Positions 23,437 to 32,886 of a stretch of 46,989 bases of DNA are shown here, one piece after another. This DNA comes from Acidimicrobium ferrooxidans DSM 10331 (lineage in GTDB: Bacteria; Actinomycetota; Acidimicrobiia; Acidimicrobiales; Ilumatobacteraceae), in assembly GCA_945900735.1 (NCBI GenBank), contig CAMDJX010000004.1, positions 1 to 46,989 of the forward strand, written 5' to 3'. A program made the position numbers and the translations under genes. The notes under the pieces were generated by a model, which worked only from the letters and a program-made list of their open reading frames with translations, did no database searches and had not been told where the DNA came from. Position 1 is the stretch's first letter; each line of letters starts with the position of its first letter.

Positions 23437-26435
23437 TAGTAGTTCTCACGTATGTACGCATACGCACGGTCGAATAGTTCACCCGCAGGTGGTAAACCAC
23501 TATTCCTCAGAATGAGCCGCAACTCTTGACGAACCGTTCTGTCACCAGGATGCGATGATTGCCATCCTGTTCCACGTACAGGCGACACCAATGAGTCGAC
23601 CTGTTCTACGACAGTCTCAATGACCACTGGGGTGCCATCTGGGCGACATTCTTCAAAGATTTGAGTCAATGCACCTTTGCGAGGGTCTAAGACTTTGATT
23701 TCGCTTATTCGACCTTCATCGTCAGCTTTTTCGGCTTCGAGTAAGTCCTTAGCAAGCTCAAGTAACCGTTTGAGAAAGTCAACACTCTCTTCAGCACTCG
23801 AAATCCGACTGAGACGGAGCATCTCAAGACGCTCAGCCAATGAGCGCCACACCTTTTCTGAAATCTCGTCACCGAACCGCTTCTGAATCCGCTCCTCCAA
23901 CTTTTGGAGCACTTCAAGCGCGTTCAAAGGATTCTTCGCTTCTTTGGTGTCTTCAGGAAACAACGTCAAATCTTTGAGCGCTTCAATTACACCTACGTCC
24001 ATAGCAACTTCTTCTAGCTGTTTGCCATCAATGGTTACGCCGGTGAGGTGTTGGTGCACTATCTCCATTGTCTTTGCACCAAGTTTTTGCCACAACAACA
24101 AGTCAGCTGCTTTGTTAGGTGCAATCGACGAATACACCTTGGCCAGGAACCTGTAGTCCTCTTCAATCGGTCGAAGTTTCATGTCTGGCCACAAGAATTC
24201 AAACAATCCCTGGCAACGCATGAATTGTGCTGCGAACTCTTCGCGCTTAGGCAATGTGTCAAGTATCTGTTGTGCATCATGAATTTGATTAAAAATTAAT
24301 GCACTGCGGTCAACAGATTCAAAGCGGGCAACGGTGTTAGTTACTTCTGCCATCAGTTCAGACAACAGAACTTCAACATCTTCTTGATTCTGACCAGGTA
24401 TTGATGTTGACTTGGTCATCAACGCTTTGGCTAATTCTTTGCCCAGACCGACATAGTCGACCACAAGTCCGTGGAGTTTTTGTTGACCCGTTAATGGATT
24501 GGTCCAGCGACGGTTGGTTCGACAGATTGCTTGAAACAACGTATGCGCCCGCAATGGTTTGTCGAGATACATCGCTCCCTCGATTGGAGCATCAAACCCA
24601 GTCAGCAACTTGGCTGTCACAATCACGAATTTGAGTGGGTCGTTGATGTCACGGAAACGGTTCTTGATTGTTGCCTCTTCTTCGCGCTCCAAATTCCAGC
24701 GTTCCCATTCCTGTGGGTCATCTTTGGATGTGGTCATCACAACCGTACATTCTTCGCCTGGTTCCAACATTTGACTGATGGCGTCGTAATACGCCACACA
24801 TGTCGCCCGGTCATAAGCAACAATTTGCGCTTTTAATCCAAGTGGACCAATACGTGCTCGGTAATGCTCAACAATGTCTTTACAGATTGCTTCAATTCGG
24901 TCTTTGTCTCGCACCACGACCGAAATGTGTGAAGCCTTGGCAGCAAGTTTGCCTTTTTCTTCATCAGTCAGATTCTCTTCTTCCGCCAAATCATCGAAGG
25001 CCTTTTGCAGGGCCTCAGCGCTGAAGTGAAAGTTCACCAGGCGTGTCTCAACGTGCACAGGAAGCGTCGCACCGTCATGAATAGAGCGTTCTACCGAATA
25101 ATGGTTCAACGCACCTTCAGGGTCATCGGGGTCACCGAACATCGCCCACGTGTTGCGGTCATCAGTTGATATCGGTGTACCGGTCAAACCAATGAACTTG
25201 GCGTTAGGTAATGCTGCTCGCATATCGAGACCAAGACGACCTTCTTGTGTGCGGTGGGCTTCGTCAACCATGACCACAATGTTTTCGCGTTCGTTAAGTA
25301 AGCCGGCTTCAGCAAATCGATAAATCGTGGTGATAATCACACCTCGTGCATCGTCACGTAGCAAACGACGTAAATCTTCTTTCGATTCAGCAGTTTTCAA
25401 AGACTGAATACCTACAGATTTAAACTCGGCTTCGGTTTGTTGAATCAGTTCCAACCGGTCCAAAACCACGACAATCGTTGGCGCATCCATGTCCGTTTGA
25501 TGCCGAAGCTTTGCAGCAGCATAAGCCATCGCAAACGTCTTGCCAGAGCCCTGGTGATGCCACACCAACCCTTGGCGTTTCTTTGGGTCACGGCAACGAG
25601 CAATAATCGCTGCCACCGCTTCAACTTGTGGGTATCGGGGAATCACTTTCACACGAAGAGCACCTTTAGCTGTAGGCCGAGACGTATACAACGTGAATGA
25701 CCTCAGAATGTCGAGCACCATTTCAGGGTTCAACAACAACTCAGCCGAACGGATTACTGACGGCAAACCTGGTGGCATGATTTCATCAGTTGTGGAAGAC
25801 CAGTTCAGCCACAACTCTGGTGGCTGGCATACAGCCCCATAATGAAACTCTCTGCCCTCAGAAGCGAACGACAATACGTTCGGAACAAAAAACTCTGGGG
25901 TTTTGCGCTCATAAGCATTGTGAATATCGGTTGCGCCATTCAGCCAAGAAATGTTCGCATTGACAGGTGTTTTCATTTCTCCAACAACGACCGGTAAACC
26001 ATTCACCCAAAGCACAATGTCGTAGCGTCGATGTTCACGGCCGGCATGAAACGTTGCTTCAGTCGTAATTCGCAATATGTTCGACTTTGGATTGTCAAAA
26101 TCAATCAGCCGAACCTGAACATCTTTTTCAGTACCGATGTATTTAACCGTCCTACGGCCACACATCCATTGCGCAAACTCTTCGTTAGAGCCAACTAGGC
26201 CGTCATTACGAACCCCAAGTAACACTGCGCGCAATCGAGCGAGAACTTCGCCAGTGCGACCTGGGTTCTCGGCAATCTCAGGATTCAACCGAATTAGTGA
26301 AGCCTCTAAATCATTCGCTAGAAAAACACCGTCAACAGGTCGACCAAGAGTTTCATCGTTGGCATATACCCAACCAAAATTCTCTAAGTGTTTCGCCAAT
26401 CCGTACTGAACTGTTGCTTCGTTCAGTTTGTTCAT
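23436..26435 (-). CDS. hsdR: Type I restriction enzyme R subunit
   Basis: HsdR supplies the endonuclease and the ATP-driven DNA translocase of a type I restriction enzyme. The N-terminal nuclease domain includes RRYDIVLWVNGLPVVVGEMK, with D...E-x-K of the PD-(D/E)XK fold. Then come RYPQVEAV, LVWHHQGSGKTFAMAYA (Walker A), VVLDRLELIQQ, VMVDEAHRTQEG (DEAH), FIGLTGTPI, VTAKLLTGFDAP and ICRTNR, the SF2 motor motifs. The C-terminal helical part contacts HsdM/HsdS. Length (999) is normal. Its start overlaps the upstream hsdS stop (ATGA) and its stop overlaps the repeat-protein start, so the operon is tightly coupled. Confidence 0.95.
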   Translation of the reverse strand: MNKLNEATVQYGLAKHLENFGWVYANDETLGRPVDGVFLANDLEASLIRLNPEIAENPGRTGEVLARLRAVLLGVRNDGLVGSNEEFAQWMCGRRTVKYIGTEKDVQVRLIDFDNPKSNILRITTEATFHAGREHRRYDIVLWVNGLPVVVGEMKTPVNANISWLNGATDIHNAYERKTPEFFVPNVLSFASEGREFHYGAVCQPPELWLNWSSTTDEIMPPGLPSVIRSAELLLNPEMVLDILRSFTLYTSRPTAKGALRVKVIPRYPQVEAVAAIIARCRDPKKRQGLVWHHQGSGKTFAMAYAAAKLRHQTDMDAPTIVVVLDRLELIQQTEAEFKSVGIQSLKTAESKEDLRRLLRDDARGVIITTIYRFAEAGLLNERENIVVMVDEAHRTQEGRLGLDMRAALPNAKFIGLTGTPISTDDRNTWAMFGDPDDPEGALNHYSVERSIHDGATLPVHVETRLVNFHFSAEALQKAFDDLAEEENLTDEEKGKLAAKASHISVVVRDKDRIEAICKDIVEHYRARIGPLGLKAQIVAYDRATCVAYYDAISQMLEPGEECTVVMTTSKDDPQEWERWNLEREEEATIKNRFRDINDPLKFVIVTAKLLTGFDAPIEGAMYLDKPLRAHTLFQAICRTNRRWTNPLTGQQKLHGLVVDYVGLGKELAKALMTKSTSIPGQNQEDVEVLLSELMAEVTNTVARFESVDRSALIFNQIHDAQQILDTLPKREEFAAQFMRCQGLFEFLWPDMKLRPIEEDYRFLAKVYSSIAPNKAADLLLWQKLGAKTMEIVHQHLTGVTIDGKQLEEVAMDVGVIEALKDLTLFPEDTKEAKNPLNALEVLQKLEERIQKRFGDEISEKVWRSLAERLEMLRLSRISSAEESVDFLKRLLELAKDLLEAEKADDEGRISEIKVLDPRKGALTQIFEECRPDGTPVVIETVVEQVDSLVSPVRGTGWQSSHPGDRTVRQELRLILRNSGLPPAGELFDRAYAYIRENY

Positions 26436-27499
26436 GCAGCCCCCAACAACGAATCATACGAGGCTGGAATTTCATGCTCACCCGACAACAAACCGGACAA
26501 CAAACCAGACCGTAGATTCTTTGCATCAACTACAGCTTGTTCCGTTGACTGAATCACCCCATCCATCGATGACACAATCTCTACAATCCGCTTCTGCTCT
26601 TCAATCGGTGGGGCAAAAACAAGTTCATTTCGTAGTACTTTCCTATCAAGACTTGGAACGGTGCTTCCACCAGCAAACCTTTCAAGGCGCATCGTTTCGA
26701 GGGTAAGGGCTGCAAATCTTTCATCGTTTCCCATAAATTCCGTGACGTACAACGTTGTATTTAGAGGCCAATATCCACCCGTCGCGAATAACACTTTTCC
26801 GATGGTTCCACTTCGTCCAGTAATTACTCCAGGAATTGGACCAATTCGTTCGTTATGCCACCCAACAGTTCCATTTGAGGCAATTACTGGAAATTCTCCA
26901 TCAATCCGAGATTGCGTGGGGAGGTCGTGACCACGCTTCAAGAAAACAAAGTCCTCCATTTTTTTTCGGTGTTTTGATGGAAGAACAATCAACTCATGTA
27001 ACACCGCGTTTCGTGCTGCACGGGCTGTGTCAACCTGTTGTTGCAACGCATCAATATAGGCATCAACATAAGACACCACATCCACAATCCGCTTCTGCTC
27101 AGCGGGTGGTGGCAAAAGTACTTGGGTGGAGTAAGCACGGTCACGGTTCAGTCCAGGAACACCAGTTTGTGCATTCAATGAAGGTAAATCCAAAAACCCC
27201 ATAGTGAAGTAAAGAAAGCGAATATCAGTTTCAATTTTTTGTACCACGTAATAGGCCGTGTCAATCACTGAACAAGGTAAGTCCGACCACCAGACCGCAC
27301 CTGCAGTTCCTTTTCGGCCAACCACAATTACAGGAGCTTCATTGACCAAAGGCTCGGAGTGCAGTCCAACTTCCCCAGCAGAACCAAATACTGGAAATCC
27401 TTTTCCATCCCGATTCTCAGCTTTAAGAGGTTTTCCATACTCCAAGGTGATTATTTCGCCGAGGGTGGTCTCGGTCCAGCCGTCACGCATGGTTGACAT
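26432..27499 (-). CDS. hsdS: Type I restriction enzyme specificity subunit, two target-recognition domains
   Basis: HsdS selects the DNA site for methylation and cleavage. The roughly 355-residue protein has two halves, each a target-recognition domain followed by a conserved helix. The first ends with VLLPPPAEQKRIVDVVSYVD and the second with VFAPPIEEQKRIVEIVSSMD. The start MSTMRDGWTETTLGE nearly repeats the neighbouring half-size subunit. The C terminus ends SGLLSGLLSGEHEIPASYD. ATG 27499 overlaps the upstream stop as TGATG; ATG 27490 is an alternative. Complete architecture suggests a functional subunit with a bipartite target. Confidence 0.92.
   Translation of the reverse strand: MSTMRDGWTETTLGEIITLEYGKPLKAENRDGKGFPVFGSAGEVGLHSEPLVNEAPVIVVGRKGTAGAVWWSDLPCSVIDTAYYVVQKIETDIRFLYFTMGFLDLPSLNAQTGVPGLNRDRAYSTQVLLPPPAEQKRIVDVVSYVDAYIDALQQQVDTARAARNAVLHELIVLPSKHRKKMEDFVFLKRGHDLPTQSRIDGEFPVIASNGTVGWHNERIGPIPGVITGRSGTIGKVLFATGGYWPLNTTLYVTEFMGNDERFAALTLETMRLERFAGGSTVPSLDRKVLRNELVFAPPIEEQKRIVEIVSSMDGVIQSTEQAVVDAKNLRSGLLSGLLSGEHEIPASYDSLLGAA
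27081..27118. repeat. Direct repeat, copy in full-size hsdS (central helix)
   Basis: The first 24 bases of this stretch are identical to 27683-27706 in the half-size gene, and both lie in a longer similar stretch covering the conserved EQKRIVD helix. A weaker third copy is near 26579-26611, at the end of the second target-recognition domain. The spacing between copies is about 602 bases. Confidence 0.75.
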
Positions 27500-28128
27500 C
27501 ACAAATTATCTCTTAAGTATTTGTCATATGAATCCGGAATCTCATGTTTTCCAGAAAGCAAATCCGACAAAAGTGCACTTCTGAGCCTTCTTGCCGAATT
27601 AAGGGCATCCGTTGTCATCCTGATTTCTGACGATGACGATGACGACAATGCTTGTATGTAAGCGTCGACAGAAGACACCAAGTCCACAATCCGCTTCTGC
27701 TCAGCGAGCGGTGGTAAAAAGACTTGATGAGGAAGCAATGTTTGTTTAGTTATGTGCTTCATTGTCGTTCCGTGCGACTTCTCAACAAGGTCATCAATTG
27801 CATGGTCAATCACAAGTGGAAGCCATTCATGACTAACTCCGGTTTTCTCGATGACTCGAAACAAGTGTTGATTTAGATAAGCAGAACCACGATTCCATAC
27901 CCGAACTGCAAGCGTCCCAGACCAGGAAAAAACAATGTCTCCATTACTCAAGACACATCTTTCAGGGACATCCACGGTCGTTCTGTCCACTTTCTCCATC
28001 GGGTCAAGCAATTGCTTGATACGAATGACCGCCGTTCCCTCATCCCCCAGGTCGCTCGGTTTGAATGGATATCCATTGATGTATTCCGCAATATCGCCGA
28101 GGGTGGTTTCGGTCCAACCATCACGCAT
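27499..28128 (-). CDS. hsdS: Half-size type I specificity subunit, single target-recognition domain
   Basis: This 209-residue HsdS-like protein starts MRDGWTETTLGDIAEYINGY, has one target-recognition domain, then VFLPPLAEQKRIVDLVSSVD with an Ser-rich turn, and ends SALLSDLLSGKHEIPDSYD. It therefore equals one half of a normal HsdS. Half subunits can pair to form a symmetric specificity, or they may be donors for recombination with the full-length neighbour. Its N terminus, central helix and C terminus are each near copies of matching parts of the downstream hsdS. The start overlaps the end of hsdM by eight bases, so it is certainly co-translated. Confidence 0.88.
   Translation of the reverse strand: MRDGWTETTLGDIAEYINGYPFKPSDLGDEGTAVIRIKQLLDPMEKVDRTTVDVPERCVLSNGDIVFSWSGTLAVRVWNRGSAYLNQHLFRVIEKTGVSHEWLPLVIDHAIDDLVEKSHGTTMKHITKQTLLPHQVFLPPLAEQKRIVDLVSSVDAYIQALSSSSSSEIRMTTDALNSARRLRSALLSDLLSGKHEIPDSYDKYLRDNL
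27683..27720. repeat. Direct repeat, copy in half-size hsdS (central helix)
   Basis: Partner of the repeat at 27081-27118, with 24 identical bases. A second pair of direct repeats marks the two gene starts: 27456-27490 and 28094-28128 differ at only 3 of 35 positions. Both pairs are in the same orientation, so recombination between them would delete or fuse coding segments rather than invert them. Confidence 0.75.
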
Positions 28129-29611
28129 ATCCGGCGGCCTTCAATCGTTCTAGCATTGCCTGTTCAGCTGTTGCCAGGTTTGTGCGTGCTTCGTCTAACG
28201 AAGCAAGTGCTTCTGCGACATCAACTACTTCTGCAGCAGCTGTTTTGAGGTATCGGCCGATGTTCAGGTCGTACTTGTTGCCAGCTATTTCGTCGTGTGA
28301 GACAAGTCGTGCTGCGATGTCTGGTTTTTCTGTTTTTCCGTTTGACTCGTAGACCGAAAAGAGGTCTTCGACGTCGCTTACAGATAGTTCGTTTTGGTTT
28401 TTTCCTTTAGTGAAACGTTTTGAACCATCCACGAAAAGAACATGTTTCTTACGTGCTTTATCTTTGGTCGCTCTAAAGAACAACAGACAAGCTGGGATAG
28501 TTGTTCCGTAGAACAGGTTTGGAGCAAGTCCTATGACTGCTTCGAGCATGTCGTTTTCAATGAAGTATTGACGGATAGCTCCTTCGCTGCTTCCACGAAA
28601 CAACACACCGTGTGGCATGACGACACCAACGCGACCAGTTTCGGGTTTCATCGAAGCAATCATGTGTTGCACCCACGCAAAGTCACCTTTGGTTGCTGGA
28701 GGCACTCCACCGAGTGCACGTTTGTGTGGGTCAATAGCCCACTTGTCTGCACCCCAATCTTTCAAACTGAACGGAGGGTTAGCAACAACCATGTCGAACT
28801 GGTCGAGCTTCCCTTTCGCGTCTGTGAACTTCGGTTCACGCAAAGTGTCCTCGCGACGAATTTGTGCGTCTTCAACTTCATGTATTAACAAGTTCATGCG
28901 ACCAATAGCAGCAGATGTTTGGTTGACTTCTTGACCGTAGAAACGCATGCGACCGACTTTTCCACCAGATTGAACTACTTCGGTTGCTGCTTCAATCAAC
29001 ATGCCAGCAGAACCACATGCCGGGTCATACACCGAATCAGTTGGCTGTGGACCAAGAACTCGAACCAAGAGGTGCACAACAGCACGCGGGGTAAAGAACT
29101 GTCCAGCAGAAGTAGCGCTTTCATCCGAGAAACGCTTCAACAAATATTCGTACCCTCCACCAAGAAGGTCATTAGAAACTGTTGACGGACTTAAATCACG
29201 TTGGCTGAAATGGTCAACCAACCGTTCCAAACGTTCAGCAGGCATCTTGTTGTTGTCAGCCCATGGAGCGCTACCAAATATCTGTGCAAGCCGTGTTGGG
29301 TTCGCTTCCTCAATGCGTTGCATGATGTTTTGAATAACCACACCATGGTTTTCAGCAGCTCGACGCAAATCAGCCCAATGACAGCCCTTCGGGATTTGAA
29401 ACGTGTGAAAGTCGGCTGCTGTTTCATCATCAAGGTCTTTGCCAAACTTGGCGACAGCTTTGGCTTGCTCTTCATCCCAGGTATCACTCAGACGCTTCAA
29501 GAACAGCAGTGGGAAAACGAAGTCTCGAAGATTTGCGGGGTCAACGGGCCCACGCAGAATGTTTGCTGATTCCCATAGCCAGGATTCAATTTCTTGTTGA
29601 GTTACAGCCAC
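28121..29611 (-). CDS. hsdM: Type I restriction enzyme modification (methyltransferase) subunit
   Basis: HsdM methylates adenine in the HsdS target and protects host DNA. The protein has the N-terminal helical domain (LWESANILRGPVDPANLRDF, VFPLLFLKRLSD), then FFTPRAVVHLLVRVL and DPACGSAGMLIEA (SAM-binding motif I) and the catalytic MVVANPPFSLKDWG (NPPF, motif IV of N6-adenine methylases). It continues with GVVMPHGVLFRG and NLFYGTTIPACLLFF. The start is GTG at 29611, with AGGGG (29621-29617) five bases before it. Length (496) is normal. It is the first gene of the operon hsdM - hsdS(half) - hsdS - hsdR - repeat protein. Confidence 0.96.
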   Translation of the reverse strand: MAVTQQEIESWLWESANILRGPVDPANLRDFVFPLLFLKRLSDTWDEEQAKAVAKFGKDLDDETAADFHTFQIPKGCHWADLRRAAENHGVVIQNIMQRIEEANPTRLAQIFGSAPWADNNKMPAERLERLVDHFSQRDLSPSTVSNDLLGGGYEYLLKRFSDESATSAGQFFTPRAVVHLLVRVLGPQPTDSVYDPACGSAGMLIEAATEVVQSGGKVGRMRFYGQEVNQTSAAIGRMNLLIHEVEDAQIRREDTLREPKFTDAKGKLDQFDMVVANPPFSLKDWGADKWAIDPHKRALGGVPPATKGDFAWVQHMIASMKPETGRVGVVMPHGVLFRGSSEGAIRQYFIENDMLEAVIGLAPNLFYGTTIPACLLFFRATKDKARKKHVLFVDGSKRFTKGKNQNELSVSDVEDLFSVYESNGKTEKPDIAARLVSHDEIAGNKYDLNIGRYLKTAAAEVVDVAEALASLDEARTNLATAEQAMLERLKAAGYA

Positions 29612-29999
29612 TTCAACCCCTACCTCTTAAGCGAAATCCGCCTTCCAAGTATGCCTTAGGGGTCTTGCGCGGACTAATCAGGCCTATCAAGGTCTGACCA
29701 GGGCATAGCTAGCTCCCAACCTCCGCTGGAACTCATCCGCGCCAACTTGCAACAAATGATGACCGGACCAGCAGCAAACGAGAACTCCCCGTATCACTAA
29801 AGGCTTGCCCAACCGCACTGAGTAATTGCCGGGTTGATGAAGTGTTCGCAGATAACCGATTTATCCGGTCAATTCGTGTTTATCCCATATCAGCCCCACG
29901 ATTACGACGTAGTGGTCAGCTTGCTCACCTGAAAAACCCGAGTTCTTCTGCCTTGGAAATTTCGTAGAATTGGGTGTTAGCGGTAACACTGGGAGCACC
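29612..29999. promoter_or_regulatory. Divergent intergenic region between hsdM and the GmrSD-like gene
   Basis: No coding sequence is convincing in this 388-base gap. It must hold the promoters of both divergent units. On the plus side TAGAAT (29965-29970) is a plausible -10 and GGGAG (29991-29995) a ribosome site for ATG 30000. On the minus side AGGGG serves hsdM and CATACT is a weak possible -10. A short inverted repeat ACCG/CGGT lies near 29855-29870. No tRNA or attachment-site repeat was seen. Confidence 0.4.
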
Positions 30000-31739
30000 A
30001 TGCAACAAACCAATATTCCGATCGCCTCTTTGATTGATATGTACAAGCGAAAAGAGCTGGCTCTCCCTGCGATTCAACGGCGCTATGTATGGGAAGCAAC
30101 CAAAGTTCGTGATCTCCTTGACTCTCTTTATCGTGGGTATCCATCGGGTTCGATTCTCATGTGGGAAACCGACGAGGACATTGCTCTTCGCGACTCTGCC
30201 ATCTCCCAGCAGCCAAACACTGCTTTTTCGCGCAAGCTACTTTTGGATGGTCAGCAGCGCTTAACTTCTCTAACTTCAGTGCTCAATGGTGAACCTGTGA
30301 CAGTCCGAGGTAGATCAAAAACCGTTGAGATTCTCTTCAATCTTGAACATCCAGATGGACCACCAACAGAAGTGCTTGAAATTCTTGATGATGAAACCCA
30401 CGGAGACTCAGAAGATGGCGATGATGACTTCGACACAGAGGACGTTGAAGGCGAAGAATCTGGTACGTCTGGCCAAGCTCTCATTGAGACTCTGAATCGT
30501 CGTACATTTGTTGTCTACTCGCGCAGCCTTGCTGCCTTGCCGAATTGGGTCAAGGTCAGTGAAATTTTCAGTTCTGATGATGCTGCAATTTTAAAAAAAG
30601 CTGGGATTCGTGACCTTGATGATCCTCGGTATGCGAAGTACTCGGAGCGTTTAGCGAAGTTACGCCGGATAAAGAATTATGAATACGTGGTTCACGTCCT
30701 GGAAAGAGATATGAACTATGAGGAAGTCACCGAGATCTTTGTTCGTGTCAACTCTCGTGGAGCAAAACTCCGATCTAGCGACCTCGCTATGGCGCAGATG
30801 TCGTCTCGTTGGACGACTCTGCTTGAAGAACTTCAAGCTTTCCAAGATGAGTGCGAAGAAAACTGGTTCACTCTTGACCATGGAACGCTCGTGCGTTCTA
30901 TCGCTGTACTTGCAACTAATCAATGCAAATTTCGATCAATCGGCTCAATTCCTATTGACAAACTCCAGAAGTCTTGGAAGGAAGCCCAGGAAGGCTTACG
31001 CTTTGCAATTAACTTTCTTCGTACTCGTGCCGGAATTGAAGACGAGTCTTTGCTTTCATCGCCATTCTTGATTGTGCTGATCGCAGCTGCGACCCAGAAC
31101 AAGAATGGAAAGCTGACAGAGCTGGAACAAAAGCAGCTACTTCGATGGTTTTTCATAGCTAATGCCCGAGGTCGATATGGTCGTGGTTCTTCAGAATCTC
31201 TTTTGAATGCGGACTTGGCCATTATCTACCGTGGGGCTGGAATAGCCGGGCTGCTCGAACCTCTCAAGATTCAGTTCGGGCGTCTCGAGTTTGAACTTTC
31301 GGACATCAAAGGAAAGAGCAAAAAAAGCCCCATGTTCTCAATGGCATACCTTGCTCTCAAAGATCGCGGTGCAAAAGACTGGATGACTGGTCTTGGCCTG
31401 TCGCTAGTCCACCAAGGTAAAAAACACTTTATTCAGCACCACCACATCTTCCCTAAATCTAAACTCAAACGTGCCAATAAGGAAGATAACCAAATCAACG
31501 AGATTGCAAACTTCGCTTTCATTGGTGGCGGCACAAATCGGGAAATAACCAACAAAGATCCAATTGAATATTTACCGAAGATCGCAAAGAAGCAAGGCGA
31601 AGATGTGCTTACCGCGCAGCTAGTGCCACTCGACCCCTCCCTGTGGGAAATGGACAACTATGAAAAATTCCTCGAAGTACGCCGTTCTGCACTTATCGAT
31701 ACGATGAATAGCTTCTTGGAATCCAAATGTGCCGATTAG
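30000..31739 (+). CDS. GmrSD-like DUF262-HNH restriction protein
   Basis: The 579-residue protein starts with a DUF262 (GmrS-like) ParB/Srx-type domain: LPAIQRRYVWEATKVRDLLD, GYPSGSILMW and LLLDGQQRLTSL, the nucleotide-binding and hydrolysis signature. A very acidic insert (EDGDDDFDTEDVEGEE) follows at about residues 140-155. Near the C terminus HHHIFPKSKLKRANKED and TNREITNKDP form the DUF1524 HNH-type nuclease seen in GmrD. Fused GmrS-GmrD proteins are type IV restriction enzymes that attack modified (for example glucosylated) cytosine in phage DNA. GGGAG before ATG 30000 sets the start. It is divergent from the type I operon. The exact target is not shown by sequence. Confidence 0.82.
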   Translation: MQQTNIPIASLIDMYKRKELALPAIQRRYVWEATKVRDLLDSLYRGYPSGSILMWETDEDIALRDSAISQQPNTAFSRKLLLDGQQRLTSLTSVLNGEPVTVRGRSKTVEILFNLEHPDGPPTEVLEILDDETHGDSEDGDDDFDTEDVEGEESGTSGQALIETLNRRTFVVYSRSLAALPNWVKVSEIFSSDDAAILKKAGIRDLDDPRYAKYSERLAKLRRIKNYEYVVHVLERDMNYEEVTEIFVRVNSRGAKLRSSDLAMAQMSSRWTTLLEELQAFQDECEENWFTLDHGTLVRSIAVLATNQCKFRSIGSIPIDKLQKSWKEAQEGLRFAINFLRTRAGIEDESLLSSPFLIVLIAAATQNKNGKLTELEQKQLLRWFFIANARGRYGRGSSESLLNADLAIIYRGAGIAGLLEPLKIQFGRLEFELSDIKGKSKKSPMFSMAYLALKDRGAKDWMTGLGLSLVHQGKKHFIQHHHIFPKSKLKRANKEDNQINEIANFAFIGGGTNREITNKDPIEYLPKIAKKQGEDVLTAQLVPLDPSLWEMDNYEKFLEVRRSALIDTMNSFLESKCAD

Positions 31740-31890
31740 TCAAAATCTTGTTGCAACCAGTCGCAAATGAAATTACCCCTTAAAGTTCGGGAATCATGAT
31801 GCGATACAACGTCCTGAAATTGTCCAAATGCTGCACGAGTGAGTTCGTCACTGCGTTCCTCAGCGTTCGTCCGTGACTTAAGCTGCCCCT

Positions 31891-32823
31891 GTGCTGAATG
31901 ACCAGGAGGAGTTGGCTTTCCGAGAAGCTGCATTTGCCTGGATTCGAGCTCAACAGCTGACAAAGCCGTTTTTCACCAGAGAGGACTTGAGCCAGTTCTC
32001 CTACGGCGGGACAACACATCGGCTCATTGGGCTGTTCACAGGTATATGGAAGGTGACGGCGGTGAGTAACACAGCCATAGCAATTTCTACTGCTTACGTG
32101 CCCGACGGAGCGAAAAGGCCCTACGAGGATGGTGAAGGGCCTGACGGACTTCAACGATATAAATGGCGTGGAACCGACCCGAACCAAAGTGACAACCGTG
32201 CGCTACGCCGGGCAATGGAGCGCAACCTCCCCATGTTCTGGCTGGTGGGGATCGGTTTTCTACCGGGGACGACACAGCAGTTATTTGATGTGCGCTACCC
32301 CGTCTACTTAATAGGTGAAGAACCAGCAGAGCATCAATTTGTGGTGGCACTTGAACAAGACCAAAAGATCATCCCAAGTGGAGAGCCTGTAGCAGTACAA
32401 GAGATTGTAAAGCGATATAACGAGCGCATTGTTAAGGCGCGATACCACCAACCACTATTCCGTGCCCGGGTGATCCATGCCTATGAGGAGCGCTGTGCTG
32501 TTTGCCGCTTGCCATTCACCGAGCTGCTTGAGGCTGCCCATATCCGCCCAGATTCGCAGGGTGGTTCGACAAAGATCAGTAATGGCATGTCGCTATGCAA
32601 GATTCACCACGGTGCATACGACGCGGACATCATTGGGATCTCGCCTGATTACACGATCCACGTGAGGGACTCTGTTCTTGCGACTTTCGATGGGCCAACC
32701 TTGCAGCACTCAATTAAAGAAATGAACGGCGAAACCTTGCGACAGATACCCAAGGAAGCTGCAAGCAAGCCTGACCGAGAGTTGCTGGCTGAGCGATACG
32801 ACAAGTTTCTTAGCGCTTCATAG
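31891..32823 (+). CDS. HNH endonuclease, putative restriction enzyme
   Basis: The C-terminal third has an HNH nuclease with a zinc site: ERCAVCRLPFTELLEAAHIR, GGSTKISNGMSLCKIHHGAY and D. The two C-x2-C/C...H groups plus A-A-H-I and N-G-M-x-L-C are the ordinary HNH_2-type pattern. The N-terminal part includes YKWRGTDPNQSDNRALRRAM and MFWLVGIGFLPGTTQQLFDV, a region found in front of HNH in many actinobacterial 'putative restriction endonucleases' and thought to read base modification. The start is GTG at 31891 without a ribosome site. It follows the GmrSD-like gene by 151 bases on the same strand. Confidence 0.85.
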   Translation: MLNDQEELAFREAAFAWIRAQQLTKPFFTREDLSQFSYGGTTHRLIGLFTGIWKVTAVSNTAIAISTAYVPDGAKRPYEDGEGPDGLQRYKWRGTDPNQSDNRALRRAMERNLPMFWLVGIGFLPGTTQQLFDVRYPVYLIGEEPAEHQFVVALEQDQKIIPSGEPVAVQEIVKRYNERIVKARYHQPLFRARVIHAYEERCAVCRLPFTELLEAAHIRPDSQGGSTKISNGMSLCKIHHGAYDADIIGISPDYTIHVRDSVLATFDGPTLQHSIKEMNGETLRQIPKEAASKPDRELLAERYDKFLSAS

Positions 32824-32886
32824 TGGCCATATCGAAAAATGATCTTGACGGCGTAGCGATTACTCAAAAAAATCCCCTCGGTATGT

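Noticed and set aside
27081-28128. Invertible (phase-variable) hsdS locus
   Set aside because: All repeats found are in direct orientation and no recombinase gene is nearby, so inversion is not supported; only deletion or fusion is possible.
31736-31963. 75-codon minus-strand frame between the two HNH genes
   Set aside because: The tail (RTLRGNFICDWLQQDFD) looks faintly protein-like, but it overlaps the start of the HNH gene and has no support; at most a gene remnant.
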